From Butyricimonas virosa (GTDB lineage Bacteria > Bacteroidota > Bacteroidia > Bacteroidales > Marinifilaceae): 64,000 bases of DNA. This document shows positions 1-12,956 of the stretch, piece by piece; the stretch's first letter is position 1; each line of letters begins with the position of its first letter. The DNA lies in the NCBI RefSeq assembly GCF_025148635.1, contig NZ_CP102269.1, forward strand, positions 2,232,001-2,296,000. Direction: 5' to 3'. Both the position numbers and the translations under genes were made by a program. The notes beneath the pieces are model-generated. The model was not told where the DNA came from. It was given only the letters and a program-made list of their open reading frames with translations, and searched no databases.

Positions 1-104
1 TGTTTACTTCATCAGTTCTTTGATTTTTTGTTTTATCTGGAATGAAAAGTTATTTACGGTAACGAATGGTCGGTTTTCTTCGTAAGAATTTTCAAATTCT
101 TTGT

Positions 105-112
105 TAGCTTTG
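105..112 (+). promoter_or_regulatory. Promoter -7 element for the acyl-CoA ligase
   Basis: TAGCTTTG fits the Bacteroidetes -7 consensus TAnnTTTG exactly. It ends only five bases before the first ATG at 118. Transcription would then begin at or just before the start codon, giving a very short or absent leader. I see no clear -33 TTTG at the usual distance. Confidence 0.45.
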
Positions 113-117
113 TGGGA

Positions 118-2034
118 ATGATGAAAGATATGAAGACGGTTATAGATTTATTTGAAAGAAGTTGCGAAAAGTTTCCGGATAATCCTTATTTATGGGAAAA
201 GAAAAACGGGAAATTTGCGGCTACATCATATATGGAGGTAAAGCGAGAAGTATTGAACTTCGCGGGAGCTTTGTGCCAATTGGGAATGGATAGGGAAGAC
301 CGGATTGCATTGTTAAGCGAAGGCTGTAATGCTTGGGTGTACTCGGAATTGGGGATGTTATACGCCGGAGGCGTGAATGTACCGCTATCCATTAAGTTGA
401 CGGATAACGAAATTGTTTTTCGGGTGGAACACTCTCAAGCTCGTTTTTTGATTGTGTCCGCAAACTTTTTGAATCGAGTTCGGGGAATTGAGGGGCGAAT
501 CGGAGGGGTGGAAAAGATTATAGTGATACATTCAGATATAAATGAAGGTAAATACGTATCCTTTGAGTTATTACAACGAGAAGGGGAGATTTGGCGGGGA
601 GAACACAAGGAGTTACTGAATGACCGGATTCGTGCCGTGACGGAGGATGATCTGGTAAATATTTCTTATACTTCGGGGACGACGGCTGAGCCTAAAGGAA
701 TCATGTTGTCCCACCGGAATTATGTGACGAACGTGTTGCAATCAGATTCCTTGATACAAATTCCGGCATATTATCGGATATTATTGTTTTTACCATGGGA
801 TCATAGTTTTGCCCATACGGTAGGGCTTTACTCTTTTATGTATAACGGGGCCTCGCTGGTTTCTGTCGATTACGGGCGGTCGGGAATGGAGTATTTGCGT
901 AATATCCCGGAGAATCTGCAGGAAGTGAAGCCTCATATATTATTGAGCGTACCTGCCTTGGCGAAAAATTTTCGAAAGAATATTGAGGCGGGGATCAAAG
1001 CGAAAGGACGTTTTACGGATAGATTTTATCATCTGGGATTGAAGATTGCTTATACATATAATGGTTTTGGGGACGATCGAGGACGGGGATGGAAGGTGTT
1101 GCTGAAACCTTGGGTGAAGTTATGGGATGCCCTCTTGTTCTCGAAACTTCGGAAGCAGGTATTTGGTGGAAACCTTCGTTTTTTTGTGGGAGGTGGAGCC
1201 TTGCTGGATATTGAATTGCAGCGTTACTATGCGGCTTTGGGAATTCCGATGTTTCAAGGGTATGGGTTATCGGAGGCTTCTCCCGTGATCAGTTCGAACA
1301 CCCCCGGACGTTATCGTTTCGGTTCTTCCGGGATATTGGTAAAACCGATTGATTTGAAAGTTTGTGATGAGGAAGGACAGGAATTACCCCAAGGGCAAAA
1401 AGGGGAGTTGTGGATAAAAGGAGGAAACGTGATGGCTGGATACTGGAGAAACGAGAAGAGTACGGCCGAGACGATCGTGGACGGTTGGCTGCATACTGGC
1501 GATTTGGGGTATCTGCACCCCGATGGTTGGTTGTACGTGCTGGGGCGTTTCAAATCCTTACTGATTGCGAATGACGGGGAGAAATACAGCCCGGAAGGAA
1601 TCGAGGAGACCATTGCCGAACAGTCGAAATATATAGATTATTGTATATTATATAATAATCAATCCCCGTATACGGCCGGGTTGATTGTCCCGAATAAAAT
1701 GGCGTTACGGGAGTATATCGAGAAACAGGATGTTGAATCGGATTCTATGGATGCCTACCGGGTTATGTTGAAAAAGATCCAGAGTGAACTGATGGCTTAC
1801 CGGGTTGGCGGAAAACACGCTCATTTATTTCCGGAAAGGTGGCTGCCTGCCGTCGTAGCCGTGTTGCCGGAGGCGCTGAATGAACAGAATGGCATGATAA
1901 ATTCGACCATGAAAGTCGTAAGAGCTAAAGTTTATGACCGATTTAAAGAAGAAATCGATTATCTTTACACCCCGGAAGGAAAAGAAATTACTAATAAGCG
2001 TAACCTTCAGAATTTAAAGCAATTAATATCTTGA
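118..2034 (+). CDS. AMP-binding long-chain acyl-CoA ligase
   Basis: This is an adenylate-forming enzyme that would activate a fatty acid with ATP and load it onto CoA in the cytoplasm. The phosphate-binding loop TSGTTAEPKG lies near residue 185, the acyl-adenylate motif GYGLSEASP near 381, and HTGDLG with the hinge arginine of VLGR in the C-terminal third. Its length of about 638 residues fits the bacterial FadD15-like long-chain group rather than short acetyl-CoA synthetases. Four in-frame starts are possible (GTG 112, ATG 118, 121, 130); I take 118 because the -7 element ends at 112. The ispG gene follows after about 57 bases of repeat, so co-transcription is possible. Substrate chain length cannot be read from the sequence. 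Confidence 0.88.
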   Translation: MMKDMKTVIDLFERSCEKFPDNPYLWEKKNGKFAATSYMEVKREVLNFAGALCQLGMDREDRIALLSEGCNAWVYSELGMLYAGGVNVPLSIKLTDNEIVFRVEHSQARFLIVSANFLNRVRGIEGRIGGVEKIIVIHSDINEGKYVSFELLQREGEIWRGEHKELLNDRIRAVTEDDLVNISYTSGTTAEPKGIMLSHRNYVTNVLQSDSLIQIPAYYRILLFLPWDHSFAHTVGLYSFMYNGASLVSVDYGRSGMEYLRNIPENLQEVKPHILLSVPALAKNFRKNIEAGIKAKGRFTDRFYHLGLKIAYTYNGFGDDRGRGWKVLLKPWVKLWDALLFSKLRKQVFGGNLRFFVGGGALLDIELQRYYAALGIPMFQGYGLSEASPVISSNTPGRYRFGSSGILVKPIDLKVCDEEGQELPQGQKGELWIKGGNVMAGYWRNEKSTAETIVDGWLHTGDLGYLHPDGWLYVLGRFKSLLIANDGEKYSPEGIEETIAEQSKYIDYCILYNNQSPYTAGLIVPNKMALREYIEKQDVESDSMDAYRVMLKKIQSELMAYRVGGKHAHLFPERWLPAVVAVLPEALNEQNGMINSTMKVVRAKVYDRFKEEIDYLYTPEGKEITNKRNLQNLKQLIS

Positions 2035-2060
2035 ATTGAAAAATAGAAAGTGGTGTCATT

Positions 2061-2088
2061 TTCAATTTTCAATTTTCAATTTTCAATT
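2061..2088. repeat. Four tandem TTCAATT units before ispG
   Basis: Four copies of the heptamer TTCAATT lie directly before the ispG start. Related words recur at 12920-12950 (before 5S rRNA) and, on the other strand, inside the aminotransferase gene at 50863-50896. It looks like a short intergenic repeat of this genome. Reading it as coding would give an artificial Phe/Asn-rich extension of IspG. Confidence 0.7.
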
Positions 2089-2091
2089 ATT

Positions 2092-3948
2092 ATGAAGCGT
2101 CGATCTACGAAACAAGTTAAGATTGGAGAAATATATATTGGATCAGAGTATCCAGTCTTGGTACAATCTATGTTAAATACCGATACGATGAATACGGAGG
2201 CTTGCGTGGAACAAGCGATACGGATTATTGAGGCGGGAGGTAAGTTGGTGAGGATTACGGCTCCCGGGGTGAAGGAGGCTAGGAATCTGGAGAATATTCA
2301 CGCGGAGTTACGTCGAAGAGGTTACACGACACCGCTTTCTGCGGATATTCACTTTAATCCGGAGGCGGCGATCGAGGCTGCCAAACACGTGGAGAAAGTG
2401 CGTATCAATCCGGGGAATTTCGTGGATAAACGGGCTACTTTTAAGACGCTGACTTATACGGATGAGGAATATGCCGCAGAGTTAGAGCGTTTGCGTGAAA
2501 AGTTCTCGGCATTTTTGAACGTGTGCCGGGAATACGGCACGGCGGTGCGGATTGGTACAAATCATGGTTCCTTGTCTGATCGAATCATGAGTCGTTATGG
2601 AAATACACCAGCGGGGATGGTGGAGGCCACCATGGAATACCTGCGGGTGTGCCGGGACGAGAAATTTGATGATGTGGTGATTTCCTTAAAATCGAGCGAT
2701 TGCCGGGTGATGGTTGAGGCGGTACGTTTGCTTGTGAAGGAGATGGAGAAAGAGGGGATGGATTACCCGTTGCATCTGGGAGTGACGGAAGCCGGAGAAG
2801 GAGAGGACGGAAGAATTCGGTCAGCCGTGGGTATTGGTACTTTATTAAATGAAGGATTAGGCGATACGATCCGAGTGTCCTTGACGGAAGAACCGGAACA
2901 GGAGATTCCCGTGGCGAATCTTTTAAATGAGATCTGTTGTTTACAGGATTTGAAAACGGAACCGATGCATTTGGAAGGGCGTTACTCTCATCCTGTAATT
3001 ATTGCGGACATATCTAAGGTGGAATGTCTTGATGAGGCTGTGATGGCCGGTCTGGATTTTCACGTGGCGACAGAGAATGATCCCGTGTATGGTGATATGT
3101 TGAAAGGTGGGATGCGGGCTCCGGAGATGATCTACACGGAGGCTTTGGGACCGGAGTTGACGAAATTACCGGATTCCGTGACTGTGGTCGTTCCTTTTGA
3201 TAGTCTGGATATTGCCCATGTGTATAACCGTAAGGCGGTCGCCTTGATTGATGCTAAAGATTTCGTTCGGTTATCGAAACCCGTGGAGGGGGACAGTATT
3301 TTCGTGGAAGTACGTGACGGAGAAATGATAAATACCGAGCTTGCCGGAAAGTTGGAACGGGAGAAAAATGCGATCGTGGTGTTGAAGCCAGACCATCCCT
3401 CCTGTGCCTTGTTCCGTTTGTACTTGGGAGAGCTGAAACGTTTAGGGATAATGAACCGGGTAATTGTACGGGCCACGCTTGACGAGTCGGATTCCAACAG
3501 GTTGAGTTTGTGGATGGCTGCTCATCTGGGGGGGATATTCCTTGACAGATTGGTTTATGGTTTGTGGTTGTCATGTCCCGGTATTCCGGATATGTTCTAT
3601 GGGGTACATTTGAGTCAGGATATATTGCAATCGGCAGGAGTGCGTCGTTATAAAACAGAGTTTATCAGTTGTCCCGGATGTGGGCGAACATTATATAATT
3701 TGCAGGAGTCCGTGGCGAAAGTAAAGAAAGCATTTGCTCATCTAAGTCGTTTGAAGATTGCCGTGATGGGGTGTGTCGTGAACGGGCCCGGTGAAATGGG
3801 GGATGCGGACTACGGTTACGTGGGTGCCGGAAATGGGAAGGTGAATCTGTTCCGGGGGAAAGAGATGGTGCGTGTGGCCGTGCCGGAGGAGGAAGCCATT
3901 GAGGCATTGAAACAATTAATAAAAGAGAACGGAGATTGGAATGACTGA
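2092..3948 (+). CDS. ispG: 4-hydroxy-3-methylbut-2-enyl diphosphate synthase
   Basis: IspG (GcpE) carries out the reductive conversion of methylerythritol cyclodiphosphate to HMBPP, the next-to-last step of the MEP isoprenoid pathway. The N-terminal TIM barrel starts with MKRRSTKQVKIG. The C-terminal iron-sulfur domain has CPGC at 527-530 and C561 in GCVVNGPGE, giving three cluster cysteines plus glutamate 568. At 618 residues it is much longer than the E. coli enzyme. The extra middle section matches the three-domain form known from Bacteroidetes, Chlamydiae and plants. A GTG further upstream at 2050 was not used because it would translate the TTCAATT repeat. The end overlaps the MATE gene by 8 bases, suggesting translational coupling. 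Confidence 0.95.
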   Translation: MKRRSTKQVKIGEIYIGSEYPVLVQSMLNTDTMNTEACVEQAIRIIEAGGKLVRITAPGVKEARNLENIHAELRRRGYTTPLSADIHFNPEAAIEAAKHVEKVRINPGNFVDKRATFKTLTYTDEEYAAELERLREKFSAFLNVCREYGTAVRIGTNHGSLSDRIMSRYGNTPAGMVEATMEYLRVCRDEKFDDVVISLKSSDCRVMVEAVRLLVKEMEKEGMDYPLHLGVTEAGEGEDGRIRSAVGIGTLLNEGLGDTIRVSLTEEPEQEIPVANLLNEICCLQDLKTEPMHLEGRYSHPVIIADISKVECLDEAVMAGLDFHVATENDPVYGDMLKGGMRAPEMIYTEALGPELTKLPDSVTVVVPFDSLDIAHVYNRKAVALIDAKDFVRLSKPVEGDSIFVEVRDGEMINTELAGKLEREKNAIVVLKPDHPSCALFRLYLGELKRLGIMNRVIVRATLDESDSNRLSLWMAAHLGGIFLDRLVYGLWLSCPGIPDMFYGVHLSQDILQSAGVRRYKTEFISCPGCGRTLYNLQESVAKVKKAFAHLSRLKIAVMGCVVNGPGEMGDADYGYVGAGNGKVNLFRGKEMVRVAVPEEEAIEALKQLIKENGDWND

Positions 3949-5290
3949 TACGAGAGATACGACACCTTTGGTTTTAGGTACCGAGAAGATCGGAAAATTA
4001 TTGATGCAATACGCTATCCCGGCGATTATTGCCATGACGGCCTCTTCACTTTATAATATGGTGGATAGTATATTTATTGGTCATGGCGTGGGACCATTGG
4101 CGATTGCGGGGTTGGCCATTACATTTCCGTTTATGAATCTGGCAGCAGCTTTCGGGTCGTTGGTGGGAGTGGGAGCCTCAACGTTGGTTGCTATTAAATT
4201 AGGACAGAAAGACAAGGAGAGTGCTACCCATGTTTTGGGAAACGTAGTGATGCTGAACGGGATAATCGGGTTGGTATTTATGACCGTGGCGTTGCTGTTT
4301 CTTGATCCGATATTACTCTTTTTCGGGGCAAGTCCGGACACGTTACCTTATGCAAGAGAGTATATGCAGGTGATTTTGGCGGGGAATCTCGTCACGCATA
4401 TTTACATGGGATTGAACGAGGTGTTGAGAGCTTCGGGCTATCCGCAGAAAGCAATGGCTGCCACGTTGACGGCCGTTATCGTGAACTGCGGGTTGGATGC
4501 CTTGTTTATCATGGGATTTGGTTGGGGTATCCGGGGGGCGGCATTGGCAACCATTACGGCACAGATTATCGCTTTGGGATTTGAGTTACACCACTTTTCC
4601 CGTAAAAAAAGTTTTTTGCATTTCCAGAAAGGAATATTCGGACTGAAACGTCAAATCGTGGGGGGAATGCTGGCAATCGGGTTATCTCCGTTTTTGATGA
4701 ATTTGTGTGCCTGTTTTGTGGTGATCCTGATTAACAAAAGCTTGAAAACGTATGGAGGGGATTTGGCAATCGGGGCGTACGGGATTGTGAACCGGATTGT
4801 ATTTTTGTTTATCATGATCGTGATGGGTTTTAACCAAGGAATGCAACCCATAGCGGGGTATAACTTCGGGGCCCGACTGTTCGATCGTTTGATTCAGGTA
4901 TTGAAATACACCGTCTTTTGCGGGGTGGCGGTTACGACAGTCGGTTTTTTGGCCGGACAGATCTTTCCCCGATCGTTAATTTGTCTTTTCACGTCGGATG
5001 AAACATTAACTAATATAGCGGTGGAAGGTTTGCGAATCGTGTTGATCTTTTTCCCCGTTGTCGGTTTCCAGATGGTGACATCCAGTTTCTTCCAATCTAT
5101 CGGGATGGCTAAGAAGGCCATCTTTTTGTCGTTGACCCGGCAGTTGTTGTTCTTGATTCCATCGTTATTGGTGTTTCCTTCTATTTGGGGAACGGTTGGA
5201 GTTTGGATGAGTATGCCGGTTGCAGATTGTATCGCAACGATTGTTGCCGCTTGTATGTTGAGATGGCAACTGAAACGTCTGAAAGCGTGA
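3941..5290 (+). CDS. MATE family multidrug/sodium antiporter
   Basis: This is an inner-membrane exporter of the MATE family, which expels organic cations or drugs using a sodium or proton gradient. The 449-residue protein reads as about twelve hydrophobic segments in two halves. It opens with a soluble N-terminus, then LLMQYAIPAIIAMTASSLYNMVDSI, which is typical of the bacterial NorM/DinF-like branch (only part of the motif is quoted by pattern here: the PAIIAM and DSIFIG words are diagnostic). The start codon lies within the last codons of ispG, so the two are probably translated together. The substrate cannot be deduced. Confidence 0.88.
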   Translation: MTDTRDTTPLVLGTEKIGKLLMQYAIPAIIAMTASSLYNMVDSIFIGHGVGPLAIAGLAITFPFMNLAAAFGSLVGVGASTLVAIKLGQKDKESATHVLGNVVMLNGIIGLVFMTVALLFLDPILLFFGASPDTLPYAREYMQVILAGNLVTHIYMGLNEVLRASGYPQKAMAATLTAVIVNCGLDALFIMGFGWGIRGAALATITAQIIALGFELHHFSRKKSFLHFQKGIFGLKRQIVGGMLAIGLSPFLMNLCACFVVILINKSLKTYGGDLAIGAYGIVNRIVFLFIMIVMGFNQGMQPIAGYNFGARLFDRLIQVLKYTVFCGVAVTTVGFLAGQIFPRSLICLFTSDETLTNIAVEGLRIVLIFFPVVGFQMVTSSFFQSIGMAKKAIFLSLTRQLLFLIPSLLVFPSIWGTVGVWMSMPVADCIATIVAACMLRWQLKRLKA

Positions 5291-5332
5291 AGAAATTTAT
5301 ATTATAGCGGTTACAGGTTTGAAAAAAATCGA

Positions 5333-5340
5333 TAGCTTTG
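5333..5340 (+). promoter_or_regulatory. Promoter -7 element for the cytidylate-kinase-like gene
   Basis: TAGCTTTG matches TAnnTTTG exactly and ends 28 bases before the ATG at 5369. No TTTG is found at the expected 19-21 base spacing; the nearest, at 5318, is too close. The promoter would uncouple this gene from the MATE gene upstream. Confidence 0.45.
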
Positions 5341-5368
5341 TAAAAGAATAGATTTAAAAGATCAAAAT

Positions 5369-5986
5369 ATGGATAATAAATTTGTTATTACAATAGGCCG
5401 CCAATTCGGAAGTTGTGGCAAAGAGATTGGGCAGGAATTGGCAAAACGTTTCGGGATCACGTTCTACGACAAGGAATTAATTTCTTTGGCTTCGAAAGAA
5501 AGCGGTTTGTGCCAGGAGTTTTTCGAGAAAGCTGACGAAAAGAATTCCGGAAACTTGTTACAGGCTTTTGCCGCCGGATTTACCTTCGGGCCTTTCCAGT
5601 ACAATGATTTTCTTTCTAACGATAAGCTTTTTCAAATCCAGTCGGATGTGATTCGTAAGGTGGCCGGGGAACATTCCTGCGTGATCGTGGGACGTTGTGC
5701 CGATTACATCTTACGTGACAATAAGCGTTGTATCAACGTGTTTGTTCATGCAGATATGGAAAAGCGCGTGAAGACCGTGATGAATCGTCAGCATATATCG
5801 GAACAGGAAGCCCGTGAGTTGATTCGTAAGATGGATAAAACCCGTCCGAATTATTATAATTTTTACTCGGACAAGGAGTGGGGCGTGGCATCATCTTACC
5901 ATTTGTCTGTTGATTCGGGTCTATTAGGAGTACACAAAACGGTGGATTTCATCCAAAAGTTTGTGGAAGAAGCACTAAAAGACTGA
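5369..5986 (+). CDS. Cytidylate kinase-like P-loop protein
   Basis: A 205-residue nucleotide kinase-like protein of the Cytidylate_kin2 family, common in Bacteroidetes and Firmicutes. The N-terminus carries a modified P-loop, GRQFGSCGKEIG (residues 10-21), and a second conserved stretch, CVIVGRCADYIL, lies near residue 104. The LID-like region contains RELIRKMDKTR. Family members probably phosphorylate a nucleoside monophosphate, but the true substrate is not established, and this is not the housekeeping Cmk. It stands alone between the MATE gene and a convergent minus-strand gene, with a long hairpin just after its stop. Confidence 0.85.
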   Translation: MDNKFVITIGRQFGSCGKEIGQELAKRFGITFYDKELISLASKESGLCQEFFEKADEKNSGNLLQAFAAGFTFGPFQYNDFLSNDKLFQIQSDVIRKVAGEHSCVIVGRCADYILRDNKRCINVFVHADMEKRVKTVMNRQHISEQEARELIRKMDKTRPNYYNFYSDKEWGVASSYHLSVDSGLLGVHKTVDFIQKFVEEALKD

Positions 5987-5993
5987 ATGATCT

Positions 5994-6044
5994 TTGATTA
6001 ACGATTTATGATTGGCTATTTTTCAATCATAAATCGTTAATCAA
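5994..6044. terminator. Bidirectional hairpin between convergent genes
   Basis: A perfect 21-bp inverted repeat (5994-6014 and 6024-6044) with a 9-base loop sits between two convergent genes. The stem is AT-rich, so stability comes from length rather than GC content. Its position fits a two-way terminator. Confidence 0.7.
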
Positions 6045-6052
6045 GAAATACT

Positions 6053-6844
6053 TTAGCGTGTTAGGTCGAAAAGTTCCGGTTCTTTTCTATCATGGAAGTT
6101 CTTGAAGAGAAACTCTGAAAAAGGAGTGTTGAAAACTCTGGCTCCGTTAGGACATTCTTTCACGCAAGCGCAACATTTAATACAAACTTCGGGATCGCTT
6201 ACGATCTCTTCTTTCAATTCAATGGTTTCAACGGGACAAATTTCGATACAATATTGACATTGTGTACATAGTTCGTCAATGGTGATCGGGGTTGCCGGAG
6301 TTCTAGGTTTATTCTCTTTATATGGGAAATTTCCTTTCACATCTAAAACCGGCAATTTTTTTATGTCAGTATATTGATATAGTTGCTTTATAATATTCTT
6401 CCCGAATTCGGCCGCTATTTGTATGTCGGACACATCGGGGCGTCCGGCTGCCGTGGGGAATTCCTCCGTGCTATACGAGTGTTCCCCGATAAAGGCTCCA
6501 CCGGCAATAGGGACAAAACCCAGTTGTTTTGCGGTGTTCCGTAATTCAAGTAAGGCGTCCTCGTAATCCCGATTTCCATAAAGAACAACAATGATAGCCG
6601 GGGTGTTGTCTCCTTTTATTTTTTGTAGTCTTTCCAATGCCGTCGGGGCTACTCTTCCCGCATAGGTTGGCACACCAATAATTGCAAGCGTGTCTGATGG
6701 CAATGTTTTTTGATTTGTGGACGGATAAGTTAAATCAATCTCTTTATTTACTATAATATTCATTCCTTCTGCAATCGTCGTAACGATTTTTGCAGAGGTA
6801 TGAGTCGGTGAAAAATATACGGGTTGAATACTTTTTATTTGCAT
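6053..6844 (-). CDS. Flavodoxin plus 2x[4Fe-4S] ferredoxin (EFR1-like)
   Basis: This 263-residue protein joins an N-terminal flavodoxin-like FMN fold (start PVYFSPTHTSAKI, with the phosphate-loop position) to a C-terminal bacterial ferredoxin domain. Two CxxCxxCxxxCP clusters, CTQCQYCIEICP and CIKCCACVKECP, lie at roughly residues 190-235 and would hold two 4Fe-4S clusters. Such fusions shuttle electrons in anaerobes; the partner enzyme is not encoded nearby. Expression is probably driven by the -7 element at 6877-6884. It is convergent with the kinase-like gene and shares the hairpin terminator. Confidence 0.87.
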   Translation of the reverse strand: MQIKSIQPVYFSPTHTSAKIVTTIAEGMNIIVNKEIDLTYPSTNQKTLPSDTLAIIGVPTYAGRVAPTALERLQKIKGDNTPAIIVVLYGNRDYEDALLELRNTAKQLGFVPIAGGAFIGEHSYSTEEFPTAAGRPDVSDIQIAAEFGKNIIKQLYQYTDIKKLPVLDVKGNFPYKENKPRTPATPITIDELCTQCQYCIEICPVETIELKEEIVSDPEVCIKCCACVKECPNGARVFNTPFSEFLFKNFHDRKEPELFDLTR

Positions 6845-6876
6845 AATGTTCTTTGTTTCTAGATTATTGTTTTCAG

Positions 6877-6884
6877 CAAAGGTA
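6877..6884 (-). promoter_or_regulatory. Promoter -7 element for the EFR1-like gene
   Basis: On the minus strand the sequence is TACCTTTG, an exact TAnnTTTG match, about 33 bases before the start codon. A clear -33 box is not visible. Confidence 0.5.
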
Positions 6885-7013
6885 AGGATTATTTAGTATA
6901 TTCGTTTTCTATTACTAATTTTCACATTTCGCAAGTGGTTTGTGAAAAATATAATCATATTCTGCAAAAAAAGTCATATTTGCCTCACCCCTTTTATGTC
7001 GTTTTAGTGCTTT

Positions 7014-7276
7014 AGGGGAAAGGCACTAACAATTGAAATTATCAGTGTGGTTCTGGATGAAAGTGTTGCCATGTGGAAACAGGCTATTGGGCTTGACGGG
7101 ATGATTTGGACCAACGGTTCAGATCTTAAGGGTATGGAATCCGAGATTGTGCACCTCTTCTGGTGCGGGATCTCCCGACTTATTTCCTGCTGGACGTCGA
7201 GAATCGTATCGTTGCCCGTGATCTCTTGTTTCCCGATTTTCGTGCTAAAATGGCAGAGTTGACGAAGAAGAAATAA
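7014..7276 (+). pseudogene. 3' remnant of a TlpA-like thioredoxin-family gene
   Basis: Two frames together spell the C-terminal part of a thiol-disulfide oxidoreductase. From about 7014 to 7159 one frame reads IISVVLDESVAMWKQAIG and later WTNGSDLKGMESEIVHLF. From 7160 to the TAA at 7274-7276 another frame reads LVRDLPTYFLLDVENRI and ends in RAKMAELTKKK. Together these match the fold of TlpA/AhpC-type proteins after the CxxC motif (the LDES..W..AI, SDLKG, P.YFLLD and IVARDL words). The N-terminal half with the catalytic cysteines is missing and one frameshift lies near 7155-7162. No start or promoter is seen. It is a decayed fragment just upstream of the rRNA operon. Confidence 0.75.
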
Positions 7277-7680
7277 AGTGCTTTTATTTTCAAGTGCGTG
7301 CGAAAGGGGGTGTTGAAAATGTTGACTCCCTCTTATTTTATTCTCGATCACTCCACGTGAATATCCGTGGAGTACAGGTAGAAAAGTTGGCTGTGGGCGT
7401 TGTTTCCTCGACGCTTGTTTGCCGTTGGGTAAGGGCGAGGACATGGGGTGTACACTTGTTCTTGTAGTTGCGGAGAGGTTGAAGCGCTGTTGTCGTGTTG
7501 TCGTGGTTCCCGGCTTTCCTCACGCCCGGGGGCTAATCGATACTTGCCGGTTGTTTTTCCCGTTGTCTGCCGGCTCGATCCCGGTATCCCGGGGCGTGTT
7601 GGCCGTTCCCCGGGAGGGAAGGTCGTGAAAAAGTTTTCTCCATAACCTTTTGCCATTCACGGTTTTGGTGGTTATCTTGA
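7277..7680. other. Non-coding stretch upstream of the rRNA promoters
   Basis: No convincing gene is seen. Short open frames on both strands here are low-complexity and match nothing I recognise. A small hairpin with 7-bp arms lies at 7351-7357 and 7366-7372. The middle part (about 7380-7640) is G/C-rich, unlike normal intergenic DNA of this genome, and may be decayed coding sequence. Confidence 0.5.
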
Positions 7681-7710
7681 AAAAAAAGATGAAAAAAAAC
7701 GGTGAAAAAA

Positions 7711-7743
7711 TTTGGAAAATGGTGAATCATTGCTTTATCTTTG
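7711..7743 (+). promoter_or_regulatory. rRNA promoter P1
   Basis: TTTG at 7711-7714 and TATCTTTG at 7736-7743 are 21 bases apart, matching both boxes of the Bacteroidetes sigma-ABfr consensus. An A-tract-rich stretch lies just upstream, as an UP element would. It is the first of two similar promoters; both are followed by GCACCCGCTTTCGAGAG or a near copy. Confidence 0.8.
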
Positions 7744-7826
7744 CACCCGCTTTCGAGAGAGAGGGCGCGAGGGAAAGAGGTTAAACGAGGGACCGGAAAA
7801 AAAGTTTGAAAAAAAAGCTTGAAAAG

Positions 7827-7857
7827 TTTGGAGAATGAAAAACAAGTCTTACCTTTG
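7827..7857 (+). promoter_or_regulatory. rRNA promoter P2
   Basis: TTTG at 7827-7830 and TACCTTTG at 7850-7857 are 19 bases apart. The surroundings (A-rich run, then GCAGCCGCTTTCGAGAG) repeat those of P1 about 114 bases upstream, so the pair arose by tandem duplication. Two strong promoters are usual for rRNA operons. Confidence 0.8.
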
Positions 7858-7918
7858 CAGCCGCTTTCGAGAGGGGAGACGGGAGGGAAGATCGAGAGCG
7901 AGAGAAAACAAGAGATAA

Positions 7919-7959
7919 AGAGTTCTTTAAGATATTGAGATGAACACAACGTAGCGAGC
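7919..7959 (+). promoter_or_regulatory. rRNA leader: boxA-like site and 16S processing arm
   Basis: AGTTCTTTAAGAT at 7921 resembles the boxA antitermination site. A related copy, AGTTCTTTGACAT, recurs in the 16S-23S spacer at 9736. GTAGCGAGC at 7951-7959 is perfectly complementary to GCTCGCTAC at 9581-9589, just past the 16S end; this would form the RNase III processing stem that loops out 16S. Confidence 0.6.
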
Positions 7960-8035
7960 GTGAATCGGAATCGACGCGAGTCGAGATTCGATGAACACAT
8001 GACCCTGCCAGATAAGATTTCTGAAAGATTATTTT

Positions 8036-9562
<1,527 letters not shown>

Positions 9563-9871
9563 GGAGCGTGGGCTCATGTGGCTCGCTACCGCCAGTTCAT
9601 CATCAACGGGATTCCCTCGAGGGATCTTTAGAGACGAGGCTCGTTGCCTTGGTCCCGGCGTTAAATTTTAGGTTTAAAGGTTTTAGATTCTAGATTTCGA
9701 TTTAAAATTTGAAATGGCTAAATTTAAAATTGTGAAGTTCTTTGACATGCTGGAACGTTAATGGATCAAATGATCCACGAAGTAAAAATGTAGTAGAATA
9801 ACACAGAGCCGTCCCCGTGGTGACACAGGGGACAAGGTAGATTATAAAAGTACACGACGCTAACGAACGTG
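9563..9871 (+). other. 16S-23S spacer without tRNA genes
   Basis: About 310 bases separate 16S from 23S. I find no tRNA-Ile or tRNA-Ala here, although those are common in Bacteroidales spacers. The spacer contains the 16S processing arm (9581-9589), an AT-rich TTTTAGATTC-type repeat (about 9661-9730), a boxA-like AGTTCTTTGACAT at 9736, and GGAACGTTAAT at 9752-9762, which pairs with 12774-12784 beyond the 23S end. Confidence 0.75.
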
Positions 9872-12756
<2,885 letters not shown>

Positions 12757-12956
12757 GTGGGTGATATGATTCGATTAACGTTCCGGTCGATTGTCAATCA
12801 AGGTGATTGACGGTTGATATAAAGCATGAATAAACGAGCTTTAAAGGAATTGTCACGAGCGGCCGGAGGGCCGGGAGAAGTGACGGGAGTTGAAATGCTG
12901 GCAAGGATGAAAAGTATAATTTTCAACTTCGCGTTTTCAATTTTCAATATTATTAA
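12757..12956 (+). other. 23S-5S spacer with processing arm
   Basis: ATTAACGTTCC at 12774-12784 is the exact complement of 9752-9762 and would close the 23S precursor stem. A hairpin with 7-bp arms lies at 12793-12799 and 12805-12811. A TTCAATT-type repeat is found near 12920-12950. No gene is seen. Confidence 0.6.

Noticed and set aside
4..117. Minus-strand open frame ending VTVNNFSFQIKQKIKELMK before a TAA at 4-6
   Set aside because: It reads like a protein C-terminus, but going upstream it runs into the oppositely oriented ligase gene and has no plausible start. At most it is a decayed fragment.
2050..2091. N-terminal extension of IspG from GTG 2050
   Set aside because: The extra residues are the translation of the TTCAATT repeat; homologous IspG proteins begin at MKRRSTK, and the ATG at 2092 is well placed.
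5994..6044. Considered as a second invertible element
   Set aside because: Loop of only 9 bases, no promoter between the arms, and a place between convergent genes; terminator is the simpler reading.
7348..7656. Open frames on both strands upstream of the rRNA promoters
   Set aside because: Low-complexity peptides rich in Arg, Pro and Gln, no promoter, and mutually overlapping frames; no family recognised.
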